A DNA stretch of 51,667 bases from JBAZTO01 sp041661865. GTDB taxonomy: Bacteria > Planctomycetota > Phycisphaerae > SM23-33. Below the pieces are notes generated by a model. That model did not search any database, was not told the origin of the DNA, and saw only the letters and a list, made by a program, of their open reading frames with translations. The position numbers and the translations under genes are program-made. The stretch's first letter is position 1. Each line of letters opens with the position of its first letter. Shown here piece by piece: positions 9,427 to 18,028 of this stretch. The stretch is taken from the NCBI GenBank assembly GCA_041661865.1, contig JBAZTO010000027.1, forward strand, positions 1 to 51,667, written 5' to 3'.

Positions 9427-9651
9427 CAGCCACCGGCAACAGACCAGGCAGGATTACCCCGTAGCAAGGTCCAGAACCAGCATGTGTTAGATAAAGATGG
9501 CGGAATGAATGGCCGATAACTATTACAGGTCGACCGCATGCGCGGCCCGCATGTTTTCAGGCAGCAATCGCGCCGGTGTTCGCGGGAGCGCGAAGAATGC
9601 CCGGACGTCAGGCGCTGTCTGGGTGACACTTACCAAGGAAAGGTCAGTGAC

Positions 9652-11649
9652 GTGAACGGACTCTCACGCCCGACAACGACCCGGCACGGGTCAGAAGGCA
9701 AGGGACACAAGGATGTGTCGATTGCCCGCCTGCGTCTCATGCCCATCACCGCTTGCCTCGTGGGCCTGTCGGTACTGGCCGGCTGCGAGCAGATTGCCGA
9801 CTTCACCAAGACCGACCCGCATCGGCTTTTCTCGCCGGATCAGGTGATCGCCCCGCCGTCGCGGCAACCCATCAGCCCCATTCTCAACAGCGTCAGCCTG
9901 GTCGACCAGACACAGGAACTGCCGCCCAACGCGACCTTCCCCACCGATGCCGACTTGGAATACACCGAGAAGGACTACATCATCGGACCGACCGACACCG
10001 TCGACATCTTCATCATGGACCTTTTCCAGGAAGGCCAGGAGGCCCCGCTCCGCCGCGAAGTCAGCGACACCGGTTTTATCGACCTGCCTCTGCTGCCCGA
10101 TAACAAGATCAAGGCCGAGGGACTGACCAAGGACGAACTGACCGAGGCGATCAAGCAGGCCTACAGCCCGGGCATTCTGCGGAACCCGACCGTCTCGGTG
10201 ACTATTTCGGGACGCAAGCAGAACACCTTCTCCATTCTGGGCGCCATCGCCCGGGCTGGCACTTACCAGGTCGTCCGCCGCGACATGCGCCTGATGGAGG
10301 CGCTGGCCATGGCCGGCGGCCCGATGGAGAGGAATGCTCCGTACGTTTACGTGATCCGGCCCGCCCCGGCGGTTCGCAGGCCCGAAAAAGGCGCCGTCAC
10401 CGGCCAGGGGACAGGCGAGTCGGCACTGCCGGCCTTGCCGGAACTATTGCCCGAAGAGCCCCAGGCCCCCGATACTCCCAAGGCCAAGACTCCGGCGCCC
10501 AGCGCGCCGGCCCAGCCGGGCGCCAGTCGCACTCCAGCCAAGGCAACGGCCCCCGCCAAGGGTGACATCGAGTCCGCCCTGCGCGAACTGGGGCGGGCGA
10601 TGCCTCCCGGCACCGGCGCCACCCAGCCCCAACCGGTCCCCTCCCCGACCGTGCTGCCCAACCTGTCCGAGACCACCAACACCGGAGGCCTGGCATCGGC
10701 CGACGGTGGCGAGGCAACGGGACGGAGCAAGTGGGTCTTCCGGGATGGCCGATGGATAACGGTGGCTGAACCGGCGCCGACACCGGCGACGGCATCGGCC
10801 CCCGCCGCCACGCCCACGAGCCAGACGCAGACCGCGGCCAAGCCCTCTCCCGCCAGCCAGGCCCAGCCGACCCTCAAGATCGAACTGCCGCCGGTCGAGG
10901 CCGCCAAACGTCTTGAAAAGCCCGCCGCACCGGCGGTGGCTGCGACCAAGCCCATCGCGCCGCCGGTGGCCATGACCAAGCCCATCGAAAAGCCTGTCGC
11001 CCGAGAGACCAAGGCCGAGGAACCCGCGGTGGCCCAGGGCCCGGCGCCCGAGCCGCTGCTGCCTCGCGAAAAGGCTGCCTCCAGACCTTCCCGTGCCACC
11101 AGCGAGCCTAACTCCGAAGATCCCTTCGGCTGGAAGCATGCCGGCAAGAGCGACCTGGCGCGGGTCATCGTCGTCAACCTGCCCAGTCTGCTCAACGGAA
11201 ATGCTAGTCAGAACATCGTCGTGCATGACAATGACATCATCAACATTCCCTCCCTGCCGGTGGGAGAGTTCTACGTCTGCGGCGAGGTCAATCGCCCCGG
11301 CGTCTACTTGCTGCCCAGCAGCGGAATGACGGTCAAGATGGCTCTGACGGCGGCGGGCAACCTCAGCCCCCTGGCCTGGCCGGAAAACTCCGTCCTTTAC
11401 CGGCGAATCGGCAACAGCCAGGAGCAAGTCGTACCGCTCAACATCGAGGCCATCTTCCAGGGGCGCGAACCAGACGTGTTCCTCAAGCCCAACGATGTCA
11501 TCGGCGTGGGAACCGACTTCCGTTCGCCCTTCTACGCCGTCTTCCGCAACGCCTTCCGCATGACGTACGGTTTCGGATTCATCTATGACCGTAATTTCTC
11601 CGACCCGTTGCTCGTAACGCCCACGAGCAATCGCTTTACCCGACTGTAG
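9652..11649 (+). CDS. polysaccharide export lipoprotein (Wza/KpsD-like) with Pro/Ala-rich insert
   Basis: The frame is open from 9538. GTG at 9652 is preferred because AAGGAAAGG lies eight bases upstream; a GTG near 9715 is also possible. The product has 665 residues. A lipobox (LSVLAGC) follows a long N-terminal stretch. A Poly_export domain comes next (YIIGPTDTVDIFIMDLF through KNPTVSV-like residues), then a first SLBB-type beta-grasp segment (FSILGAIARAGTYQV, DMRLMEALAMAGGP). A disordered Pro/Ala/Lys-rich region of about 250 residues follows, and a second SLBB-like domain (FYVCGEVNRPGVYLLPSSGMTVKMAL) sits near the C-terminus. Such proteins form the outer-membrane or periplasmic channel for exopolysaccharide. 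It heads the exosortase operon, 14 bp before the exosortase gene. Confidence 0.88.
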   Translation: MNGLSRPTTTRHGSEGKGHKDVSIARLRLMPITACLVGLSVLAGCEQIADFTKTDPHRLFSPDQVIAPPSRQPISPILNSVSLVDQTQELPPNATFPTDADLEYTEKDYIIGPTDTVDIFIMDLFQEGQEAPLRREVSDTGFIDLPLLPDNKIKAEGLTKDELTEAIKQAYSPGILRNPTVSVTISGRKQNTFSILGAIARAGTYQVVRRDMRLMEALAMAGGPMERNAPYVYVIRPAPAVRRPEKGAVTGQGTGESALPALPELLPEEPQAPDTPKAKTPAPSAPAQPGASRTPAKATAPAKGDIESALRELGRAMPPGTGATQPQPVPSPTVLPNLSETTNTGGLASADGGEATGRSKWVFRDGRWITVAEPAPTPATASAPAATPTSQTQTAAKPSPASQAQPTLKIELPPVEAAKRLEKPAAPAVAATKPIAPPVAMTKPIEKPVARETKAEEPAVAQGPAPEPLLPREKAASRPSRATSEPNSEDPFGWKHAGKSDLARVIVVNLPSLLNGNASQNIVVHDNDIINIPSLPVGEFYVCGEVNRPGVYLLPSSGMTVKMALTAAGNLSPLAWPENSVLYRRIGNSQEQVVPLNIEAIFQGREPDVFLKPNDVIGVGTDFRSPFYAVFRNAFRMTYGFGFIYDRNFSDPLLVTPTSNRFTRL

Positions 11650-11663
11650 AGCACGCGAATTCC

Positions 11664-12632
11664 ATGACAGAACCCAGCCCACAGAGCCGTGCCGGAAGGT
11701 TGACCCAACTAGTCGTCACCAGCGAGCCGGTCCGGGCAGCGGGGCTGTCCAGGCCCGCAATGGCCAAGATCGTGGTCCTGGCGGTTCTGCTGGCGATGAT
11801 GAACTACTGGCAGTTTCCCTCCCTGGTAGCCAGTTGGATGACCGACCCCAACTGGTCGCACGGGTTCATCATCCCCCTCTTCAGCCTGTACCTGATCTAC
11901 GCGCGGCGGCACGAAATCCTCGCCGCCCCCCGCCGCGTCTGCCTGGCCGGGCTGCCCATCATGATCGCGGGCATCCTGGGCACGTTGCTGGGCTTTTATC
12001 CCATCCGAACCCCCTGGTTCAGCCAACTGAGCATGGTCGTGGTGATCTTCGGGCTGGTACTCTACCTGGCCGGGCCGGCGGTGATGAGAATCGCCTGGCT
12101 GCCCATCGTCTACCTGGCGCTGGCCATGCCCATCCCCGACATGCTCTACTCGCGCATCGCCTTGCCCCTCCAGAATTTTTCCGCCAAGAGCGCCGCGATC
12201 TTTCTACAGTTGTGTGGCGTACAAATCTCATCCTCGGCCAGCGGGCTGGACGTGACGGGTTTCAGCGGGCACGTCTATAACCTGACGGTGGCTGAGGCAT
12301 GCAGCGGCGTCCGGTCGCTGATTGCGTATGTAGCCCTCGGCGTGGCTTGGGCTTATCTGGAATACAGGCCGATTTGGCAGCGCGTGGTGCTGGTGAGCGC
12401 CACGATCCCGATCGCGATATTCCTCAACGTGGTGCGTGTGACGATCACCTGTTTCATGAACGTCATCGACCGGCCGGAGATGGGCGAAGATTTTATGCAC
12501 AGCATCATGGGAATGGCCATGCTGGTTCCAGCCTTCCTGCTGCTGTGGCTGTTGAACAAACTATTGCAGAGCATGTTTGTCGAGGTGGAAGACTCGCCTC
12601 AGGCAGACGCCGCGGGAGACTCCAAAGCGTGA
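11664..12632 (+). CDS. exosortase (PEP-CTERM/XrtA-like transpeptidase)
   Basis: The product has 322 residues, mostly hydrophobic, with about eight membrane helices. Exosortases are membrane cysteine proteases that recognise a C-terminal sorting signal on secreted proteins and cleave it, often in step with exopolysaccharide production. The catalytic set is visible: Cys213 in EACSGVRSL, Arg258 in NVVRVT and His279 in DFMHSIMG, in the usual order and spacing. An N-terminal WSHGFIIPLFSLYLIY segment also matches the family. It overlaps the next gene by four bases (GTGA at 12629-12632), so the two are translationally coupled. No protein with a PEP-CTERM-like tail is encoded in this window, so its substrates lie elsewhere. 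Confidence 0.95.
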   Translation: MTEPSPQSRAGRLTQLVVTSEPVRAAGLSRPAMAKIVVLAVLLAMMNYWQFPSLVASWMTDPNWSHGFIIPLFSLYLIYARRHEILAAPRRVCLAGLPIMIAGILGTLLGFYPIRTPWFSQLSMVVVIFGLVLYLAGPAVMRIAWLPIVYLALAMPIPDMLYSRIALPLQNFSAKSAAIFLQLCGVQISSSASGLDVTGFSGHVYNLTVAEACSGVRSLIAYVALGVAWAYLEYRPIWQRVVLVSATIPIAIFLNVVRVTITCFMNVIDRPEMGEDFMHSIMGMAMLVPAFLLLWLLNKLLQSMFVEVEDSPQADAAGDSKA

Positions 12633-13537
12633 CGATTGCAGAACAGACGCCGGTCAGGCCCCCATCCCGTTCTGCTTCGGCGGGCTGGACGCATTTCGGC
12701 ATCGCCGCGGGAGTCCTCCTGGTTACGACCATCGGCTGGGGCTGGGGCGTGACCCAGCTTCAGTGGGCCCTGCGGAAAGAGCCGGTCCCCTGGCCGGCGG
12801 GCGTGACGGTCTCAGCCGACTGCCGGCTGACTTCCTTCCCCGCGCGGATCGGCCCCTTCGTCCTGGCCGAGGATGGCGAGCTGGAACGCCAGCGCGACGG
12901 CCAGCCCGATGGCGACGTAATCATGCGCGAGGACGTGCTCGAATCGCTCCACATCAACACGTCGGTGGACAAGTCCCGCCTGGCGGAGCGACAGAGCAAC
13001 TGGTACGCCTCCCGCATCTATCGCGACACCCGCGTCGATTCGGGGCCCTTCCGCTACTGGCGGCTGGACCTTTACTACTACACCGGCCTGCTGGACACGG
13101 TTCCTCACGTGCCCGAGCGGTGCGCGCAAGCGGGCGGGGCCCAGTTGGCCGGCAACAGCGGCGTGACCTTCGCCCTGACCGGCACGCCCGAGCCCTGGGA
13201 CAAGGCCGCCCCTTTCCGCAAGACCTGCTATGAAATAACCACCGGAAACAACGTCCTGGCCTCCACGCGGCGGTACGTGCAGTATTACACCTTCAGTCTC
13301 AATGGGGCGCCCCAGGCCTCGTGGGAGATGGTCCGGGCAACGCTGACCCTCCCGACGCAGCGATATTGCTTCTTTGCGAAGATCCAGTTCGGCCCGGCCG
13401 GCGAGGTCCCGGACTTCGACGAGACCGACGCCCCCGCCCAGGAATTCATTCGCCTGTTCATGCCGGCCGCACTGGCGACGCTTCCGATGCCACAGGATAT
13501 CGCGACGCTGGCCGCGGCGGCCAAGTCCAAACCCTAG
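12629..13537 (+). CDS. EpsI-like exosortase-associated protein
   Basis: The product has 302 residues, starting with GTG at 12629, which overlaps the exosortase stop and has GGGAG about ten bases upstream. One N-terminal membrane segment (FGIAAGVLLVTTIGWGWGV, about residues 20-38) anchors a periplasmic domain. The stretch around LDLYYYTGLLDTVPHVPERC matches the conserved core of the EpsI/DUF3485 family (typically YY.gg.d..ph.pe.C), which travels with exosortases. Two further Cys-containing segments (FRKTCYEI, QRYCFFAK) follow. EpsI proteins are required for exopolysaccharide or sorting activity, but their reaction is not known. The C-terminal tail (about residues 255-302) is Ala-rich and less conserved in appearance. 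Confidence 0.85.
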   Translation: MTIAEQTPVRPPSRSASAGWTHFGIAAGVLLVTTIGWGWGVTQLQWALRKEPVPWPAGVTVSADCRLTSFPARIGPFVLAEDGELERQRDGQPDGDVIMREDVLESLHINTSVDKSRLAERQSNWYASRIYRDTRVDSGPFRYWRLDLYYYTGLLDTVPHVPERCAQAGGAQLAGNSGVTFALTGTPEPWDKAAPFRKTCYEITTGNNVLASTRRYVQYYTFSLNGAPQASWEMVRATLTLPTQRYCFFAKIQFGPAGEVPDFDETDAPAQEFIRLFMPAALATLPMPQDIATLAAAAKSKP

Positions 13538-13560
13538 TTCTCGATAAAGGCAACGCACAC

Positions 13561-16500
13561 ATGGCCAAGAAAAAGAAGCTGAACAAGTCCGTCGTCATCG
13601 GGTTGTTGGTCGCCGGCGCGCTGAGCGTGTTGCTGGCCGGAGCCCTGGTCTACAAGTTCCGCCGCAGCATCTTCCCCAAAGACCCGGTCATCTGCCTCCA
13701 GAAGGGAAAGGCGGCCCTGGAGAAGGGCGACTGGGTCAACGCCGAGGTGCTGGTCGGTGAGTCGGTCAACTACGCGCCCGACGACGCGCGGAAAGCCCCC
13801 TATCTCTACGAGTATTCGAAGGTTCTCGTCAAGTGCCTGGAGAACCAGCCGGATCTCAACACGGCCCAGAAGGACAACCTGCGAAAGAACTACCGCGTGG
13901 CCTTGCAGCAGGCCGTCGTGCGAGATCCGAACTTCGTGGACGCACAGAAGGCCCTGGCCGACCTGGTTGCGCCCTTCCCCGATAATTACATCCGGGAGGC
14001 CACGGCCCTGCTCAAGCTGACGCCCAATGACCACGAGACCTATTTCCGCCGCGGCATAGCCTGGGCGCGCAAGTCCGCCGTGGTCTCGGGCGAGAACACC
14101 GAGAAGGCCCTTCAGGACTTCCGCAAGGCCATCGAACTCAAGCCCGACATGGCCGACTATCGCCTGACCTACGCCATGTTCCTCCGCCAGAGCGACCGCA
14201 ACGACGCGGCCCAGAAGGCCTACGAGGAGGGCATCGCCCTGTTGCCCAACGACCCGGCTCTGCGATTGGGCTACGCCGATCTGCTCAACAGCCGCAAGAA
14301 ACCCGAGGAGGCGCTCAAACAGATTCAGGAGGCGGTAACCCGCGCGCCCAAGAACCCATCCGGTTACATCGCTCTGGCGAGCTATTACTACACGAAAAAA
14401 GATTACGAGGCCGCCGCCAAGGCCCTGGACCAGGCCCAGGCGATCGACGACAGCGAGCCGATGATCTACTCCTTGCGGGCCACCGTGTTCCAGGTCCAGA
14501 AGCAGCCGGACAAGGCCATCGAGGCCCTGCGGAACGGTTTGAAGGTGGTGACGGCCAAGATAGAAACGAAGTCCACCACGGCCCCTGCCGACAACCAGCA
14601 GGCGCGCCTGCAGATGAGCCAGAAGAGTCTGCGGCTGAGCCTGGCCAACACGCTGCTGGACAGCATCGCCCGCAATCCTGACAAGAAGGCGTCGCTCCTG
14701 GCCGAGGCCAAGGATCTGCTCAAGACCATGGACGTGGACAATGTGCCGGCCCCCGGCCCGTTACAGTTGGCTGGACGGATCGCTTTCATCGAGGGCGACT
14801 ATGAAAAATCCCTGAAGTACCTTGAACCGGTCTTCAACAACACGGGCGACAGCGCGACGGCCCAGTGGCTGGCGACCATTTACATCACCCAGGGCCTGCC
14901 GGGCAAGGCCAACGCCGTGGTTGACCGCCTTCGGAAAAACCCCGCCTACACCGGCGATCCCAGGATCCTGCTGATCAAGGCCCAGATGGAACTCTATGAC
15001 CGCAACCTCGATGAGGCCCAACGCTATATCGAACAGGCGCTGAAGGCCGACCCCAACAATGAAAATGCCCAGAATCTCCAGCGGACCGTGCAGGTCATGC
15101 GGGGCAAAGGCACGGTCGAGGAAGCCTTCGGACCTGACGGCAAGCTCTCGCCCCAGGCGCTAGGGTTCCTGATGGACCGCGCCCGCGCCTTGTGGAACCA
15201 GGAAGACAAAGCCGAGGCCATCAAATTGCTCGAAGGCGTGCTGGCCAAGGCAGGCGATGTCAAGGAGATCCAACTTCTGTTGTCGTCCTTCTATGAGGAC
15301 ATCGGCGAGATCGATCGGGCCAAGGCGCTGGTGCAGAAGGTTCGCGCCGCCAACCCCAACCTGGCCGCCGCGGCGGACTTGCGGCTCAAATACATGGATG
15401 AGAAGGATCCGGCCAAGCGTATCCAGATTGAACTGGCCATGGCCGACCTGACCACCGACCCGCTCAGGAAGGCGTTGAACAAGGCCGAGGTCTGCCGAAA
15501 GGCCAATGACGAAGCGGGCTGGCTGAAGTATCTCCAGGAGGCAGAGAAGGTTAACCCCGAAAGCCCCGAAGTTCTGGAGAACTTGCTGAACTACTCAATC
15601 CTTAAGAAGGACTGGAAGACGGCCGAAGATTATGTACAGAGGGCCGCCAAGGTCAACGCCGATTCCGTCGGCGGGAAGGTGTTCGCCGCCAAGCTGGCCG
15701 TTATCCGTGAGCAGTATCCGCAGGCCATCGCAGCCTTGGCGGAGGTTGTCAAGAACAGGCCGGAATTGAAGTACCCGGCCGTAATGCTGGGCGAGTGCTA
15801 CATGAAAACCAAAGACTACGCCAAAGCCCAGGACGTCTACGAGACCCTGGCCAAGAACGATCCGGCCTATCTGCCGGCATTGCTGGGTATGGCGGTAGTC
15901 ACGGCCGAGCAAGGCAAGGCCAATGAGCATGCCGAATGGGTCGGGCGAGCCTATCGCCGCAATCCGAACAATCCCTACATTCAGAGGGAGTACTTGCAGC
16001 TTCAGGAGCAGAACGCTCGCCCGGATGAGGTCATCGTTCAAAGACAGAAGATGTTCCAGAGCGACCCCAACAACTTCCAGAATTGCGCGGTCCTGGCCGC
16101 CCTGTATGAGCAGACCAACCAGCCGGACAAGGCCGAGAAGCTCTATCGCCACTTGATGCAGGCCAGCCCGCAGAAGCTGGTGGCCGCGGCATTGATGGCT
16201 AATTTCTATGCACGCATCGGACGTGTCAGCGACGGCGAGCGGCTGCTGACACCCTTCCTCGCCTCCTGGCCCGACAAGTGCGAGGCCTATCTCCAGTACG
16301 GCAACTTCCTGGCCAACACCAGTCCTGGACAGGCCCGCACGGCCATTCAGAAGGCCCTGGACCTGGATCCCAACAGCCGCCGCGCCCTGCTGATGATGGT
16401 CCAGTTGGAGCAGAAGGATGCCAACTGGCCCGCCGCGGCCGAAGCGATCAAGAAATATGTGGAGCACTATCCCGAGGACAAGGTGGCCAGGAGGGACTAC

Positions 16501-17991
16501 GTCATCTTCTGCGGCGAAGCGAAGATGTTCCCTCAAGCCCAGCAGGAAATTGAGAGCCTGCTGAAGAGCGATCCGACCAGCGCCGACTTGCTGGGCATCA
16601 AGGCCAACCTGGCCATCCAGCAGGGCGAACCCGCCAAGGCGATTGAGATCCTCGACAAGGCCCTCCAGTTCAATAACAACGACCCCAGACTGCTGTTCGC
16701 GCAGGCGAAGATCTACAGCAATCAGGGCGACCTGGTCAAGGCCAAGGCGACGCTCCAAAAGGCGCGGGCCGGCTCGAAGAATCCCGCCATTGCCGTGGAA
16801 CTGGCCAGGCTCCAGATGCAGATGGGCGACAGCGACAGCGCCCAGGCTGTTCTGAGCGACGTGCTGGATAAGGCCGATCCGAACGAATCGGCCGGCGCGA
16901 CGATCATGCTCGCACGGATCTACCTCAACCAGAAACGATGGCCGAAGCTCACCGAAATTCTGGCCCAGGCTAAGAAGAATTACCCCAACGACCCGTCGTT
17001 CCTCATGCTAGAGGCCGAAATGTATCGCGCCTCGGGCGACAAGGCCAAGACCGTCTCGGCCACGGAGCAGACCCTCAAGGCCGCCCCGCGGTCGCGCGAA
17101 GCCCTCGGGGCCTACCTGCTGGCCTTGCTGGAGGTCGGCGAGTACGGCAAGATCGTTTCGGCGACCACGGAATACGCCGGCGAGAAGGCCCCGCCGGAAA
17201 TCCAGGCGATATGTGCCGAGGCCCTGGCCAAGCAGGGGAAGGCCAGCCAGGCCGACGAGCAATTCGCCGCGGCGATGAAGGCAAGTCCCTTGTCGGGAAT
17301 CCCCGCCATCGTCGCGCATCTCAAGACGGGCCTGGGCCTGGAAACCGCCTCGGCCAAGGTGTCGGAATGGGTCAAGGCCAACCCGCGGGAACCCCGCTTC
17401 CTGATCGCTTCAGGCATCCTTGCGAACGAGGCGCAGAATTTCACCGCGGCCGCCGAGGCCTACAGCAAGGCCGCCGCGCTGGCCAACACTCCGGCCGAGA
17501 AGGCGCAGATCAACCGGGATCTGGGCGTCAACTATTATGCGATGAAGCAGTTCGGCCCGGCCGAGCAGGCGTTCCTCGAAGCCCTCAAGACCAACCCCAA
17601 TGACGCGATGACCTTGAACAACCTGGCATACCTGTATGTGAACGACGCCAACAAGGTCTCGGCCGCCTTGCCTTACGCCGCCAAGGCCGCCCAATTGGAG
17701 TCGTCCAATCCTGACGTGCTGGACACCTATGGCTGGGTGCTGGCCAAGTCGGGCAAGAACACCGAGGCTGAATCCTCACTGCTGCGGGCGGTGGAGTTCA
17801 GCGCTTCCCCGGCCGCCGCGGCACTGAGCCGCTACCACCTGGGATGGGTCTATGAGCAGACCCGCAGGCCCGCCGACGCGATTCGTCAGTACAAGCTGGC
17901 TGAAGATGCCCTGAAGGACAAACCCGAAGACCCCCTGGCCAAAGACGTAGCGGCAGCCCAGGCCCGAATTCAACAAAAGCAGACCCCGTAG
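13561..17991 (+). CDS. giant membrane-anchored TPR protein of the exosortase locus
   Basis: The ATG at 13561 follows AAAGG and gives 1476 residues; the longer open frame from 13321 is antisense-like filler upstream. A basic N-terminus (MAKKKKLNKS) precedes a single membrane helix (about residues 10-30), so the bulk faces the periplasm. The rest is built almost entirely of tetratricopeptide repeats, recognisable by recurring A..Y..A...P.....A and L.P.N/D..A patterns. There are probably more than 25, in several blocks separated by less regular helices. TPR arrays are protein-docking scaffolds. Large TPR proteins (PrsT-type) are common in exosortase/exopolysaccharide loci, where they are thought to organise the secretion apparatus. 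Gene order and the 23-bp spacing from the EpsI-like gene place it in this operon. Confidence 0.88.
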   Translation: MAKKKKLNKSVVIGLLVAGALSVLLAGALVYKFRRSIFPKDPVICLQKGKAALEKGDWVNAEVLVGESVNYAPDDARKAPYLYEYSKVLVKCLENQPDLNTAQKDNLRKNYRVALQQAVVRDPNFVDAQKALADLVAPFPDNYIREATALLKLTPNDHETYFRRGIAWARKSAVVSGENTEKALQDFRKAIELKPDMADYRLTYAMFLRQSDRNDAAQKAYEEGIALLPNDPALRLGYADLLNSRKKPEEALKQIQEAVTRAPKNPSGYIALASYYYTKKDYEAAAKALDQAQAIDDSEPMIYSLRATVFQVQKQPDKAIEALRNGLKVVTAKIETKSTTAPADNQQARLQMSQKSLRLSLANTLLDSIARNPDKKASLLAEAKDLLKTMDVDNVPAPGPLQLAGRIAFIEGDYEKSLKYLEPVFNNTGDSATAQWLATIYITQGLPGKANAVVDRLRKNPAYTGDPRILLIKAQMELYDRNLDEAQRYIEQALKADPNNENAQNLQRTVQVMRGKGTVEEAFGPDGKLSPQALGFLMDRARALWNQEDKAEAIKLLEGVLAKAGDVKEIQLLLSSFYEDIGEIDRAKALVQKVRAANPNLAAAADLRLKYMDEKDPAKRIQIELAMADLTTDPLRKALNKAEVCRKANDEAGWLKYLQEAEKVNPESPEVLENLLNYSILKKDWKTAEDYVQRAAKVNADSVGGKVFAAKLAVIREQYPQAIAALAEVVKNRPELKYPAVMLGECYMKTKDYAKAQDVYETLAKNDPAYLPALLGMAVVTAEQGKANEHAEWVGRAYRRNPNNPYIQREYLQLQEQNARPDEVIVQRQKMFQSDPNNFQNCAVLAALYEQTNQPDKAEKLYRHLMQASPQKLVAAALMANFYARIGRVSDGERLLTPFLASWPDKCEAYLQYGNFLANTSPGQARTAIQKALDLDPNSRRALLMMVQLEQKDANWPAAAEAIKKYVEHYPEDKVARRDYVIFCGEAKMFPQAQQEIESLLKSDPTSADLLGIKANLAIQQGEPAKAIEILDKALQFNNNDPRLLFAQAKIYSNQGDLVKAKATLQKARAGSKNPAIAVELARLQMQMGDSDSAQAVLSDVLDKADPNESAGATIMLARIYLNQKRWPKLTEILAQAKKNYPNDPSFLMLEAEMYRASGDKAKTVSATEQTLKAAPRSREALGAYLLALLEVGEYGKIVSATTEYAGEKAPPEIQAICAEALAKQGKASQADEQFAAAMKASPLSGIPAIVAHLKTGLGLETASAKVSEWVKANPREPRFLIASGILANEAQNFTAAAEAYSKAAALANTPAEKAQINRDLGVNYYAMKQFGPAEQAFLEALKTNPNDAMTLNNLAYLYVNDANKVSAALPYAAKAAQLESSNPDVLDTYGWVLAKSGKNTEAESSLLRAVEFSASPAAAALSRYHLGWVYEQTRRPADAIRQYKLAEDALKDKPEDPLAKDVAAAQARIQQKQTP

Positions 17992-18028
17992 GCACGCACG
18001 GACGTAGAGAAGTATGGCAGGAGACGTT

